Part shown: positions 17,665 through 27,235 of the stretch, one piece after another | Layout: each line of letters starts with the position of its first letter | How positions within the stretch are numbered: the first letter of the stretch is position 1 | Assembly (NCBI GenBank): GCA_004173355.1 | Contig: SEAD01000006.1 | Span: 34,717-98,716, forward strand | Direction of reading: 5' to 3' | Length of the DNA: 64,000 nucleotides | Source of the DNA: Chitinophagaceae bacterium | Lineage (GTDB): Bacteria > Bacteroidota > Bacteroidia > Chitinophagales > Chitinophagaceae | Program-made: the position numbers and the translations under genes | Notes under the pieces: generated by a model | The model's input: only the letters and a program-made list of their open reading frames with translations | What the model was told of the DNA's origin: nothing | Databases searched by the model: none

Positions 17665-19551
17665 ATGAAAAAGACAGCCTGGTTAGTATGCCTCCTTGTT
17701 TGCCTCCGGACCAATGCCCAGCAGCGTAATGCCGGTGTGCAGATGGCCGATGCGGCAATAAGTGCATTTAACGACAGCAGTTCCATCAGCTCCGGCAGGA
17801 CGGACGCCGCAAAAATTTCCATCCTGTTATTATCGCTCGAAGCAGTTTGGGATGCCACCGGCAACGGCAAATATTTCAGCTATATAAATAAAACAGCCGA
17901 CCAGCTCGTGCATACAGATGGTTCGCTGAAACTATTACCAGCAGGTGATGCTTCCGCTGCAGCACAGATCCTGCTGGCTTATGAGGTCACAAAAAAAGAC
18001 CGCTATCGCAAAGCAGCGGAGACCATTTTCCGTTCAACCATCAATCTGCCCCCGGGAAATACAGCCGCCATCAAAGTCGCGGAAGCCCTGGCGTTTAATG
18101 CGGCCTATACCAGCCTCTTCCAGCTGGACTCTTTGTACCCCGCTATACTTGCGGGTTTCAGGAGTCTGCAACAGCGAACCCTCACATATGAAGAAAGGCC
18201 ATTGCTTTCCCTGTCGCTACTGTATGCCCTTGATAAAATACCAACGGATAAAAAAATTTGGAAAGACCTGCTGACGATGCTGCAGGCTGATGCAAAAAAA
18301 CTCCGGCTCGCACAGGATACGGCCACCGGTAAATGGCCCGCAGCCGGCAAAACCGATGAAGCCGGTGAATACGCAACCACTGCGCTCATTGCTTACATTT
18401 TTGCAAAAGGGGCACGGCTCGGTTACGTCGAAGCCGAATACGCGAGGCTCTCCAGGAAGTCATACGACTATATCCAGCAGCAGTTCCGTGGTGCGAAAAC
18501 AACAACCGGTCGTGGTGAAAAAGGGAGTACGGATCCAGGTCCAGGTAACGCAGTTCCTTCAAAAGGCAGCAAAACATCCAATGGGCGGGTGCGCCCGAAA
18601 CCCGCAAACCAGGTAGCGGAAGATAAAAAGACCGGTACCAACGACAGGGAGACAACCACCGCGAAAACGGCCGGTAGACGGATCTCCTCGCTCCGCGAAT
18701 CATTTATGAATGACCCTGCACGTGTCGGATCGTTTATCCTGCTTGCCACCGAAATAGAAAAACAGGAAACTGCAGCAGTGGGCAAAGGAAAAAAAGTACT
18801 GCTCGATTATTATTACAATAACGAATGGCAGAAAAATGCCTTCGGCAAAGAGGAACGCTGGCATTATACCCTGGAAGACCGCTCCAACAGCGGCTATCAT
18901 ATGCTCGGGGAAATATTCCGTGCACAGGGCGCGACGATTACCAGTCTGCAGGGCTCCGCCGCCGACCTGACCAGGCAACAGGTTTCCATGTATATTATCG
19001 TAGATCCGGACACGGAAAAGGAAACCCCCGATCCGCATTTCCTGCTGAAAGAAGATATCAGATATATCAAACAATGGGTGGACGCCGGCGGCGTACTGCT
19101 GCTGATGGGTAACGACAAGGGCAATGCAGAATTTACCCACCTGAATGAACTGGCTGCGGAATTCGGTCTCCGGTTCAACGAAGACAAACAGAACACCGTA
19201 ATCGACGATACGTTTGAACAGGGTGTGGTGATGACACCCGCTGGCAGCAGGGTATTTGGTGAAAAAACCAGGAAACTTTTCATCAAGGAGTTCAGTTCGC
19301 TCGATGTGAAGGCTCCGGCTGAAACCGTCTTAGCCAAAGGCGATATCAATGTGATGGCCGTAGCCGCTTCCGGTAAAGGCTTTGTGGTAGCACTTGGTGA
19401 TCCCTGGATTTATAATGAATATATCGATGGCCGGAAACTGACTCCCGATTTTGAAAACTACCCGGCTACAATGGAATGGGTAAAGTGGATGCTGGGACTG
19501 GCAAAAAAATCACCCGTTGAAATCGAAAGTCCCGTGCAGAAAACGAACTAG
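17665..19551 (+). CDS. Divergent GH88/GH105-like protein fused to DUF4350-like (GATase-1-fold) domain
   Basis: ORF 628 aa; signal peptide; GH105-like helical segments (KYFSYINKTADQLVHTDGSL, EYATTALIAYIFAKGARLGYV) and C-terminal YIIVDPDTEKETPDPHFLLKEDIRYIKQWVDAGGVLLLMGNDKGNAEF...GDPWIYNEYIDGRKL. Confidence 0.7.
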   Translation: MKKTAWLVCLLVCLRTNAQQRNAGVQMADAAISAFNDSSSISSGRTDAAKISILLLSLEAVWDATGNGKYFSYINKTADQLVHTDGSLKLLPAGDASAAAQILLAYEVTKKDRYRKAAETIFRSTINLPPGNTAAIKVAEALAFNAAYTSLFQLDSLYPAILAGFRSLQQRTLTYEERPLLSLSLLYALDKIPTDKKIWKDLLTMLQADAKKLRLAQDTATGKWPAAGKTDEAGEYATTALIAYIFAKGARLGYVEAEYARLSRKSYDYIQQQFRGAKTTTGRGEKGSTDPGPGNAVPSKGSKTSNGRVRPKPANQVAEDKKTGTNDRETTTAKTAGRRISSLRESFMNDPARVGSFILLATEIEKQETAAVGKGKKVLLDYYYNNEWQKNAFGKEERWHYTLEDRSNSGYHMLGEIFRAQGATITSLQGSAADLTRQQVSMYIIVDPDTEKETPDPHFLLKEDIRYIKQWVDAGGVLLLMGNDKGNAEFTHLNELAAEFGLRFNEDKQNTVIDDTFEQGVVMTPAGSRVFGEKTRKLFIKEFSSLDVKAPAETVLAKGDINVMAVAASGKGFVVALGDPWIYNEYIDGRKLTPDFENYPATMEWVKWMLGLAKKSPVEIESPVQKTN

Positions 19552-19593
19552 CAGCCAACCGGACAAGGCCGGCACCCGAACCAAAAAAAGCTT

Positions 19594-21045
19594 GTGATGA
19601 AAAAATTCCTCGACGAAAATTTTTTACTGAAGACCCCCACTGCGGAGCGACTCTATCACGGGTTCGCAAAGGATCTTCCCATTATCGATTATCATTGCCA
19701 CCTGCCGCCGGAACAGATTGCCGCTGATACATCGTTTGAAAATATTACACAACTCTGGCTCGCAGGTGACCATTACAAATGGCGTGGGATGCGGGCCAAC
19801 GGGGTGGATGAAACATATTGTACCGGTGGGGCAAGCGACTGGGAGAAGTTCCGTGCCTGGGCCGGGACCGTGCCCTATACCATGCGGAACCCGCTGTACC
19901 ACTGGACCCATCTTGAACTACAACGTTATTTCGGGATCAATGAACTGCTGGATGCCGGTAGTGCGCGCAGGATCTATGATGCATGTAATGAACAACTGAA
20001 ATCAAAAGAATTCTCCGTTCGCAATCTCCTGCGAAGGATGAATGTGGAAGTGGTGTGTACCACGGATGACCCGGTGGACTCCCTTGCCCATCACCAGGTA
20101 ATAAAAGACAGCGGATTTGAAATACCGGTCCTGCCTGCCTTTCGTCCGGACAAAGCCATGAACACCGGGGACACAACGGCGTTCAACCAATACGTCACGG
20201 CGTTGGGTGCTGCATCCGGCATGGCCATCGAAGGATTTGATGATTACCTTGCTGCACTCCGCAAACGCCATGAATTTTTTGCCACCATGGGTTGCGTGAT
20301 TTCCGATCACGGGATCGAAGAGTTTTATGCAGACGATTATTCCGATGAAGAGATCAGCGGTATCTTTAACCAGGCACGAAGCGGTATCCACCTGGACTCA
20401 ACGAAGGTGAATAAGTTCCGCTCGGCGATGCTGCACCAGTTTGCCCTGTGGGACTGGGAAAAGGGTTGGGTACAGCAATACCATTTTGGTGTGATCCGGA
20501 ATAACAATACCCGGATGATGAAATCGCTCGGTCCGGATACCGGCTGGGATTCGATGGGTGATTTCAACCATGCAAAAAATACCGCGAAATTCCTTGACCG
20601 GCTTGACCGGGAAAATAAACTCACAAAAACAATCCTGTACAACCTGAATCCATCAGACAATGAAATGCTGGCAACCATGACCGGCAACTTCAACGATGGT
20701 TCATCTGCAGGCAAAATCCAGTGGGGATCCGCCTGGTGGTTCCTCGACCAGAAGGATGGTATGACCAGGCAGCTGAATACCTTGTCAACCATGGGTCTGG
20801 TCAGCCGTTTCGTCGGTATGCTGACTGATTCACGGAGTTTCCTGTCGTTCCCCCGTCATGAGTATTTCCGCAGGATCGTCTGCGACCTGTTTGGCGATGA
20901 TGTGGAAGCAGGTGAACTGCCGGATGATATCGAATGGCTCGGCAAGCTGGTGCAGGATATCTGTTACTACAATGCAAAGAATTATTTTAACTGGGCCTCC
21001 CCCGGAAAAGGAAAATCCACACCAGGGGGCCAGTTGCATCAATAA
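19594..21045 (+). CDS. uxaC: Glucuronate (uronate) isomerase
   Basis: ORF 483 aa; IIDYHCHLPPEQIAAD, HFGVIRNNNTRMM, WWFLDQKDGMTRQL, DSRSFLSFPRHEYFRR. Confidence 0.96.
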   Translation: MMKKFLDENFLLKTPTAERLYHGFAKDLPIIDYHCHLPPEQIAADTSFENITQLWLAGDHYKWRGMRANGVDETYCTGGASDWEKFRAWAGTVPYTMRNPLYHWTHLELQRYFGINELLDAGSARRIYDACNEQLKSKEFSVRNLLRRMNVEVVCTTDDPVDSLAHHQVIKDSGFEIPVLPAFRPDKAMNTGDTTAFNQYVTALGAASGMAIEGFDDYLAALRKRHEFFATMGCVISDHGIEEFYADDYSDEEISGIFNQARSGIHLDSTKVNKFRSAMLHQFALWDWEKGWVQQYHFGVIRNNNTRMMKSLGPDTGWDSMGDFNHAKNTAKFLDRLDRENKLTKTILYNLNPSDNEMLATMTGNFNDGSSAGKIQWGSAWWFLDQKDGMTRQLNTLSTMGLVSRFVGMLTDSRSFLSFPRHEYFRRIVCDLFGDDVEAGELPDDIEWLGKLVQDICYYNAKNYFNWASPGKGKSTPGGQLHQ

Positions 21046-21051
21046 TAACGT

Positions 21052-22065
21052 ATGGTTTTTTGTTTTGGTGAATTGTTATTGCGGATGTCGCCGGTGCTCG
21101 ATGGCGAATGGATCAGTTCCGCTTCCATGCCGGTGTATGTAGGCGGGGCGGAGCTCAATGCAGCTACTGCGCTGGCCAACTGGAAGATTCCCGTTGGCTA
21201 CTGTACCGCACTGCCGGATCATTACCTCGCCGATGAAATCATTACTGCGATCCGTGCAAGGGGTATTGATCCATCACCCATCCACCGCTCAGAGGGGAGG
21301 ATCGGGGTGTATTATTTACCACAGGGTGCCGACCTGAAAAATGCCGGGGTGATCTACGACCGTGCCGGGTCTGCCTTTGCTGGCTTGCAGCCGGGTGTGA
21401 TCGATTGGGACAAAACCCTGGCGGGATACAGCTGGTTTCATTTCAGTGCTATCAGCCCTGCATTGACAACACATACGGCGGCACTTTGTCTGGAAGCGCT
21501 GGAAGCCGCATCCAGACTGGGTCTCACCATCTCGGTTGACCTGAACTATCGCGCCAAACTCTGGCAGTATGGGGTGCGGCCACCGGATATAATGAATGTG
21601 CTGGTAAAACATTGCCATGTTGTGATGGGAAATACCTGGGCGGTGGAAAGCCTGCTGGGTATTCCATCACCGATCAGCGACAGTGCGGGCCGGAGCACAT
21701 CCGAATTGGTCAGTGCTGCAAAAGAGAGCATGGTTATGGTGCGCGAAAGCTATCCATTGGTTAAAACCATCGCGTATACCTTCCGGCTGGCGGATGAATA
21801 CTTCGCGGTTATTGATCAGCAGGGGGAGGTGCAGGTATCCGGTCATTTCCGCATTACCGATGTGGTGGATCGCGTGGGTTCGGGTGATTGTTTTATGGGC
21901 GGTCTTATTTATGGATTGTATAACGGTTCCACTGCGGAGGAGACCATCGATTTTGCCGCGGCTGCAGCGGTTGGTAAACTGCATGAGCAGGGTGATGCCA
22001 GCCGCCAGTCAGCAGAAGATGTAAAAAAAGTTTTGAATACACTTTCAATCAAAGCAAATGGATAA
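21052..22065 (+). CDS. kdgK: PfkB-family sugar kinase, likely 2-keto-3-deoxygluconate kinase
   Basis: ORF 337 aa; GGAELNAATALANW and DRVGSGDCFMGGLIYGL PfkB signatures; between uxaC and KDPG aldolase. Confidence 0.9.
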   Translation: MVFCFGELLLRMSPVLDGEWISSASMPVYVGGAELNAATALANWKIPVGYCTALPDHYLADEIITAIRARGIDPSPIHRSEGRIGVYYLPQGADLKNAGVIYDRAGSAFAGLQPGVIDWDKTLAGYSWFHFSAISPALTTHTAALCLEALEAASRLGLTISVDLNYRAKLWQYGVRPPDIMNVLVKHCHVVMGNTWAVESLLGIPSPISDSAGRSTSELVSAAKESMVMVRESYPLVKTIAYTFRLADEYFAVIDQQGEVQVSGHFRITDVVDRVGSGDCFMGGLIYGLYNGSTAEETIDFAAAAAVGKLHEQGDASRQSAEDVKKVLNTLSIKANG

Positions 22066-22717
22066 CCAGGAAAATTTTATAGCACAGGTGAAAGAACAGG
22101 GGATACTGCCCCTGTTTTACCACAATGACCCGGTGGTATGTGTGGAGGTGGTGAAAGCCCTCTATAAAGCGGGCGTGCGGGTGATAGAATTTACCAATCG
22201 TGGCGAAGCCGCGCTGGACAATTTCCGTGTGCTGGCTGCATTAAAGTCAGAGCTCGAAGGGCTGGTGATTGCCGTGGGCACTATCCGCACTGCAGAACAG
22301 GCACGCAGGTTTATCGACGCCGGTGCCGATTTCCTGATCAGTCCCGTGTTTGATGCCGATGTGGCCGATATCGCTTATATCAACAAGGTATTGTGGATTC
22401 CGGGTTGTATGACACCGACCGAAGTCCACGAGGCAGGTAAGGCAGGATGCAGGCTGGTAAAGGTTTTCCCGGGAAATGTAGTAGGGCCGGCGTTTGTGAG
22501 CGGTGTCAGGGAATTGTTTCCGGAAATAGAATTCATGCCAACCGGTGGTGTGGAAATTGAAAAGGAAAATATGTTTGCCTGGTTTAATGCGGGGGTCTGT
22601 GCCGTGGGGCTTGGAAGTAAACTGGTGACGAAAGCTATACTCGAGAACAGGGAATATTTCCGCATTACCGATCTCACCGAAAAGGCGCTGGACCTGGTGA
22701 AGCAGTACCGCGAGTAA
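22058..22717 (+). CDS. kdgA: KDPG/KHG aldolase (2-keto-3-deoxy-6-phosphogluconate aldolase)
   Basis: ORF 219 aa; VIEFTNRG, FPGNVVGPAFV...FMPTGGV. Confidence 0.93.
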   Translation: MDNQENFIAQVKEQGILPLFYHNDPVVCVEVVKALYKAGVRVIEFTNRGEAALDNFRVLAALKSELEGLVIAVGTIRTAEQARRFIDAGADFLISPVFDADVADIAYINKVLWIPGCMTPTEVHEAGKAGCRLVKVFPGNVVGPAFVSGVRELFPEIEFMPTGGVEIEKENMFAWFNAGVCAVGLGSKLVTKAILENREYFRITDLTEKALDLVKQYRE

Positions 22718-22741
22718 CAAACAACGATCTAACGACACTGT

Positions 22742-24145
22742 ATGAAACAACAAATCGGGCGGTTCAGGTGGACTATCTGCGCCCTGCTTTTCTTCGCAAC
22801 GACCGTTAACTATCTTGACCGGCAGGTGCTGAGTTTACTGCAGCCAAAACTGGAAGAGATTTTTAAATGGACCAATACCGACTACGCAAATATCACCGCA
22901 GTTTTCCAATTCACCTACGCCCTCTCCATGCTGGTCGCGGGCAGGATCGTTGACCGGCTTGGTACAAGATGGGGGTATGCCTGGTCCATTATCATCTGGT
23001 CACTGGGTGCAATGGTCCATGCATTTGCTATTCCGATGGGTGAGGCGGCAGTGAGTGCACTCGGGTTTGCCGGGGTAGGTGCGCTGTCGGTATCGGTTGT
23101 GGGTTTCATGCTGGCGCGGGCAGTGCTTGCATTTGGTGAAGCCGGTAATTTCCCCGCAGCCATCAAGGCAACAGCAGAATATTTTCCAAAAAAGGAGCGC
23201 TCGTTAGCTACCGGTATATTCAACTCAGGTGCAAATATCGGGGCGGTGCTCGCACCCCTGACCGTGCCATGGATTTACCAGCACTGGGGCTGGGAAGCGG
23301 CCTTTATTTTTGTTGGCGTCATTGGGTTTGTGTGGTTATTTTTCTGGTTATTCCTCTATGAAAAACCGGAAAAGCAAAAATTGCTGAAAGCTCCTGAACT
23401 CGCCTACATCAACAGTGATAACGAACATAACGATAGCGCACAGAATATAAAAAGTGAAACGGATGTGGTAGCAGCACCTGTGATACCAGAAGTACCTGCG
23501 AAGGTTTCGTGGATCCGGCTGCTGGGTTACCGGCAGACCTGGGCATTTGCGATCGGGAAATTCCTGACCGATGGTGTATGGTGGTTTTTCCTCTTCTGGT
23601 TACCCGCATACCTGAAAGCTCAGTTTGGGATGACCGGTTCGAGTATCCAGTTGCCCCTGGCATTGTTGTATACAATGGCCATGATCGGCAGTGTTGGCGG
23701 AGGCTGGTTCCCGATGTATTATATTAAAAAGGGGCTGCAGCCGTATGATGGCCGGATGAAGGCAATGTTCCTGATCGCCTGTTTTCCGCTGGTGGTACTC
23801 CTGGCGCAACCACTTGGGGATATTAGTTTCTGGATCCCCGTATTCCTGATCGGTGTCGGTGCTTCAGCACACCAGGCATGGAGCGCAAACATCTTCACGA
23901 CCGTGTCGGATATGTTCCCGAAGAAAGCGATAGGTTCGGTGGTGGGTATAGGGGGCATGGCAGGTGGTATGGGCGGGGTAGTGATGTCTAAACTTGGTGG
24001 TGGGTTATTTGACCATTACAAGGCTTTGGGTCATATACAAACAGGTTATACCATTATGTTTACGATCTGCGCCGTATCCTACCTTGTAGCCTGGTTTATT
24101 ATGAAATCACTGGTGCCCAAATACAGGCCTATCAATGACCTTTGA
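22742..24145 (+). CDS. exuT: MFS hexuronate (ExuT-like) transporter
   Basis: ORF 467 aa; FATTVNYLDRQVLSLLQPKLEE ACS/ExuT-type N-terminus; in uronate operon. Confidence 0.88.
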   Translation: MKQQIGRFRWTICALLFFATTVNYLDRQVLSLLQPKLEEIFKWTNTDYANITAVFQFTYALSMLVAGRIVDRLGTRWGYAWSIIIWSLGAMVHAFAIPMGEAAVSALGFAGVGALSVSVVGFMLARAVLAFGEAGNFPAAIKATAEYFPKKERSLATGIFNSGANIGAVLAPLTVPWIYQHWGWEAAFIFVGVIGFVWLFFWLFLYEKPEKQKLLKAPELAYINSDNEHNDSAQNIKSETDVVAAPVIPEVPAKVSWIRLLGYRQTWAFAIGKFLTDGVWWFFLFWLPAYLKAQFGMTGSSIQLPLALLYTMAMIGSVGGGWFPMYYIKKGLQPYDGRMKAMFLIACFPLVVLLAQPLGDISFWIPVFLIGVGASAHQAWSANIFTTVSDMFPKKAIGSVVGIGGMAGGMGGVVMSKLGGGLFDHYKALGHIQTGYTIMFTICAVSYLVAWFIMKSLVPKYRPINDL

Positions 24146-24154
24146 TAAACGAAA

Positions 24155-24189
24155 AAGTCCCCGGGATTTATAAACCCGGGGACTTGTTT
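24155..24189. terminator. Bidirectional intrinsic terminator between exuT and htpG
   Basis: AAGTCCCCGGG-atttataaa-CCCGGGGACTT followed by gtttt; A-run upstream. Confidence 0.9.
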
Positions 24190-24204
24190 TATACGATCAG
24201 CTTA

Positions 24205-26106
24205 TCAGTTTTTGGAACCGGTAAGTGTGCTGACACTGTTCTTTACAAACTCCGTCAGTTCAGCACCCGTCAGCATTCCCTGCGACAGCAGTCCGAGGTC
24301 AAATGCCTGGCGGGCAAGTTTGCTTTTTTCTGTTTCGTCTTCCAGTGAAAGGATTCGGTTGATCAGCGGGTGGTTGCCATTTACGGTAACCTTATAGTTA
24401 TCCGGCATTGAACCATAGAAGCTCATTCCCCCACCGCCCATTGCAGCCATGTCTTTCATGCGGCGCATGAACTCGTCCATGGTAATGGTTACCGGCAGTT
24501 CGTCCGGTGAAAGACTCTCCACCGCTACATTCATCCCGGGTTTGGTGATTGTTTTTTCAAACACGGTTTTCACGGATGCCTGCTGGTCTTCGGTGAGGAC
24601 CGATGCAATCGTTTCATCTTTCGAAATCAGCGTATCTGCCGTACCGGAGTCAACACGTTTTACCTGTGTTTTTTCCAGTTTACGTTCGAGGTGGCTGATG
24701 AAATGATTGTCCAGCGGACCTTCCATCACCAGTACATCATAACTCCTTGCCTGGGCGGACTGGATAAAGGAATCCTGTTTTCCAGGGTCAGTGGCATAGA
24801 GGTAAATCACATTGCCATCCTTATCGGTCTGTAACGGTTTTACTTTCTCTGCATATTCATCAAGCGTGAAGTGTTCACTCTTTGTATTGTTGAGCAATAC
24901 AAACTCTTTACCCTTGTCGAAGAACTTATCGTCGGTAATCATCCCGTACTTTACAAACAGGCCGATATCAGGCCATTTTTCTTCGTATGCCTTGCGGTCT
25001 TTTTTGTAGAGCTCGGATAATTTATCACCTACTTTTTTTGTGATATAGGTGTTGATTTTTTTCACGTTACCATCCGCCTGCAGGAAACTCCGCGATACGT
25101 TGAGCGGGATATCCGGCGAATCGATCACACCGTGCAGCAGCATCAGGAACTCCGGAACGATATCCTTTACTTCATCCGTGATGAATACCTGGCGGCTGAA
25201 AAGTTTGATTTTATTGGGTTTCAGGTCCATGTCCTTTTTCACTTTCGGGAAATACAGGACACCGGTGAGGTTGAACGGATAGTCCACGTTGAGGTGGATC
25301 CAGAACAGCGGCTCCTCCGCGAAGGGGTACAGTTCCTGGTAGAACCGTATATAGTCGTCGTCGGTCAGCGAAGAGGGGGATTTGGTCCAGATCGGGGTGG
25401 TGTTGTTGATGATATTGTCTACTTCCACCTGTTTGCTCTTCGGTTTTCCTTCTTCATCTTCCCCATCCGGCTCCGATTCACTTTTGGTGCCAAATTTAAT
25501 CGGCACGGGAAGGAAAGAACAGTACTTGTTCAGGATTTCGCGGAGACGGCTTTCTTCGAGGAATTCTTCCGACTCGGCATTTACATGCAGGATGATATCG
25601 GTACCGCGCTCGCTACGGGTGCCGTCGGTGAGTTCAAATTCGGTGCTGCCATCGCTGAACCAGCGAACCGGTGCAGCGCCTTCCTGGTAGGAGAGGGTCT
25701 GGATCTCCACCTTCTCAGCCACCATAAAGGCGGAGTAGAAGCCGAGACCGAATTTCCCGATCAGCTCGTTGGCATCTTTTGAATCCTTGAATTTCTCCAC
25801 GAATTCCGTTGCCCCTGAAAAGGCAATCTGGTTGATGTATTTTTTGATCTCATCTGCGGTCATACCAAGACCCCTGTCGCTGATGGTGATCGTTTTCTGG
25901 TCCTTGTCAAATGCCACTTCCACGCGAAGCTCACCGAGTCCCCCTTTGTACTGGCCAAGTGAAGACAGGCGTTTGATTTTCTGCGTGGCATCCACGGCAT
26001 TGGATACCAGCTCGCGCAGGAAAATCTCATGGTCAGAGTACAGGAATTTCTTGATGATCGGGAAGATATTCTCCGTGTGTATCGAGATAGTACCTTTTTC
26101 TTGCAT
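24205..26106 (-). CDS. htpG: Molecular chaperone HtpG (Hsp90)
   Basis: ORF 633 aa; IFLRELVSNAVDATQKI, GKFGLGFYSAFMVA. Confidence 0.98.
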   Translation of the reverse strand: MQEKGTISIHTENIFPIIKKFLYSDHEIFLRELVSNAVDATQKIKRLSSLGQYKGGLGELRVEVAFDKDQKTITISDRGLGMTADEIKKYINQIAFSGATEFVEKFKDSKDANELIGKFGLGFYSAFMVAEKVEIQTLSYQEGAAPVRWFSDGSTEFELTDGTRSERGTDIILHVNAESEEFLEESRLREILNKYCSFLPVPIKFGTKSESEPDGEDEEGKPKSKQVEVDNIINNTTPIWTKSPSSLTDDDYIRFYQELYPFAEEPLFWIHLNVDYPFNLTGVLYFPKVKKDMDLKPNKIKLFSRQVFITDEVKDIVPEFLMLLHGVIDSPDIPLNVSRSFLQADGNVKKINTYITKKVGDKLSELYKKDRKAYEEKWPDIGLFVKYGMITDDKFFDKGKEFVLLNNTKSEHFTLDEYAEKVKPLQTDKDGNVIYLYATDPGKQDSFIQSAQARSYDVLVMEGPLDNHFISHLERKLEKTQVKRVDSGTADTLISKDETIASVLTEDQQASVKTVFEKTITKPGMNVAVESLSPDELPVTITMDEFMRRMKDMAAMGGGGMSFYGSMPDNYKVTVNGNHPLINRILSLEDETEKSKLARQAFDLGLLSQGMLTGAELTEFVKNSVSTLTGSKN

Positions 26107-26249
26107 AAAATCTGTTTTGTGAATTTTAAGGTTCAGCCCCTATTATCAAGGCTTGTTCCAGATAGTCCGGGCTGGACAAACTGGCAGCAAAAATAATCCT
26201 TCCGGCCCGGTCGCGCCTTGAGTTTCCGGTGCCTTTGCTAAATTTGGGA

Positions 26250-26534
26250 ATGGAACCAGCAAAATTCAGGGAGACGCTGCAAAACCGTCAGCCCGAAACC
26301 GGCCAGAATATATACCTGCAGGCACTTTGGTATGATGCAAAGGGGGATTGGGAGCGGTCCCATGAGCTGATCCAGGACCTGCCTGACCCGGCTTCTGCCA
26401 GGATTCATGCCTACCTGCACCGGCAGGAAGGTGACCAGGGTAACGCCCTGTACTGGTACCGCCGGGCCGGGGTGCCTGCTTTTAACGGGTCGCTGGAAGC
26501 GGAATGGGAGAAGCTGGTCACGGAACTTGGCTAA
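26250..26534 (+). CDS. Small conserved hypothetical (TPR-like) protein
   Basis: Start revised to MEPAKFRETL; 94 aa; 'IYLQALWYDAKGDWERSHELIQD...NALYWYRRAGVP'. Confidence 0.7.
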   Translation: MEPAKFRETLQNRQPETGQNIYLQALWYDAKGDWERSHELIQDLPDPASARIHAYLHRQEGDQGNALYWYRRAGVPAFNGSLEAEWEKLVTELG

Positions 26535-26561
26535 GCTACCATCAGGGATTGGCGGGACAAA

Positions 26562-27215
26562 CTATGCCCGACCCATCTGGTCAAGCCGCTTTGAAATATT
26601 CTCCATCATTTCCACTTGCAGCCGTTGTATTTCGATCAGGCGTTTATTCTGGTGATTCAGGATATAGTCCATTTTTTCATGCAGCATACGGATCTCCACT
26701 TCAGCTTTCAGGTTGGTCATGTAGTCCTGTTCGGCTCGCTCGCGGTCTTTTTCTTCGGTCCGGTTCTGGCTCATCATTATGATGGGTGCCTGTATAGCCG
26801 CAGTGCAACTGAGAATCAGGTTGAGCAGGATGAAGGGATAGGGATCAAACCCCTTATTGTTGAACAACACGACATTCACTGCCATCCATGCAATGAGTAC
26901 GGCGAAAAAAGAGATGATAAATTTCCAGCTGCCGCCGAATGCCGCAACCTTATCCGCCAACCGGCTGCCCAACCCAGGGTCAGTTGTCTTTTTCTTTTTC
27001 GGGGAAATAAATCTATGCTGGCTGATGCTGCGTGCGACTGACTTTTCCACTTCACCGAGTTCACCGGTTTCCTCGCGGATGAGGTGTTCGATGTATTCCC
27101 GACGGCAACTGCCCAGTTCGTCCGCACTCAGTAGCGTGGTATCAGTGATATCGGCCCGGTGCTGCCGGATAAAATCGTCGAATGAGTAATTAACGGCGTT
27201 TCTGTGTTTATTCAT
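26562..27215 (-). CDS. DUF1003 domain membrane protein
   Basis: ORF 217 aa; 'RLADKVAAFGGSWKFIISFFAVLIAWMAVNVVLF...DPYPFILLNLILSCTAAIQAPIIMMSQNR'. Confidence 0.93.
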   Translation of the reverse strand: MNKHRNAVNYSFDDFIRQHRADITDTTLLSADELGSCRREYIEHLIREETGELGEVEKSVARSISQHRFISPKKKKTTDPGLGSRLADKVAAFGGSWKFIISFFAVLIAWMAVNVVLFNNKGFDPYPFILLNLILSCTAAIQAPIIMMSQNRTEEKDRERAEQDYMTNLKAEVEIRMLHEKMDYILNHQNKRLIEIQRLQVEMMENISKRLDQMGRA

Positions 27216-27235
27216 TTATGCAGACCGCCGCATGG

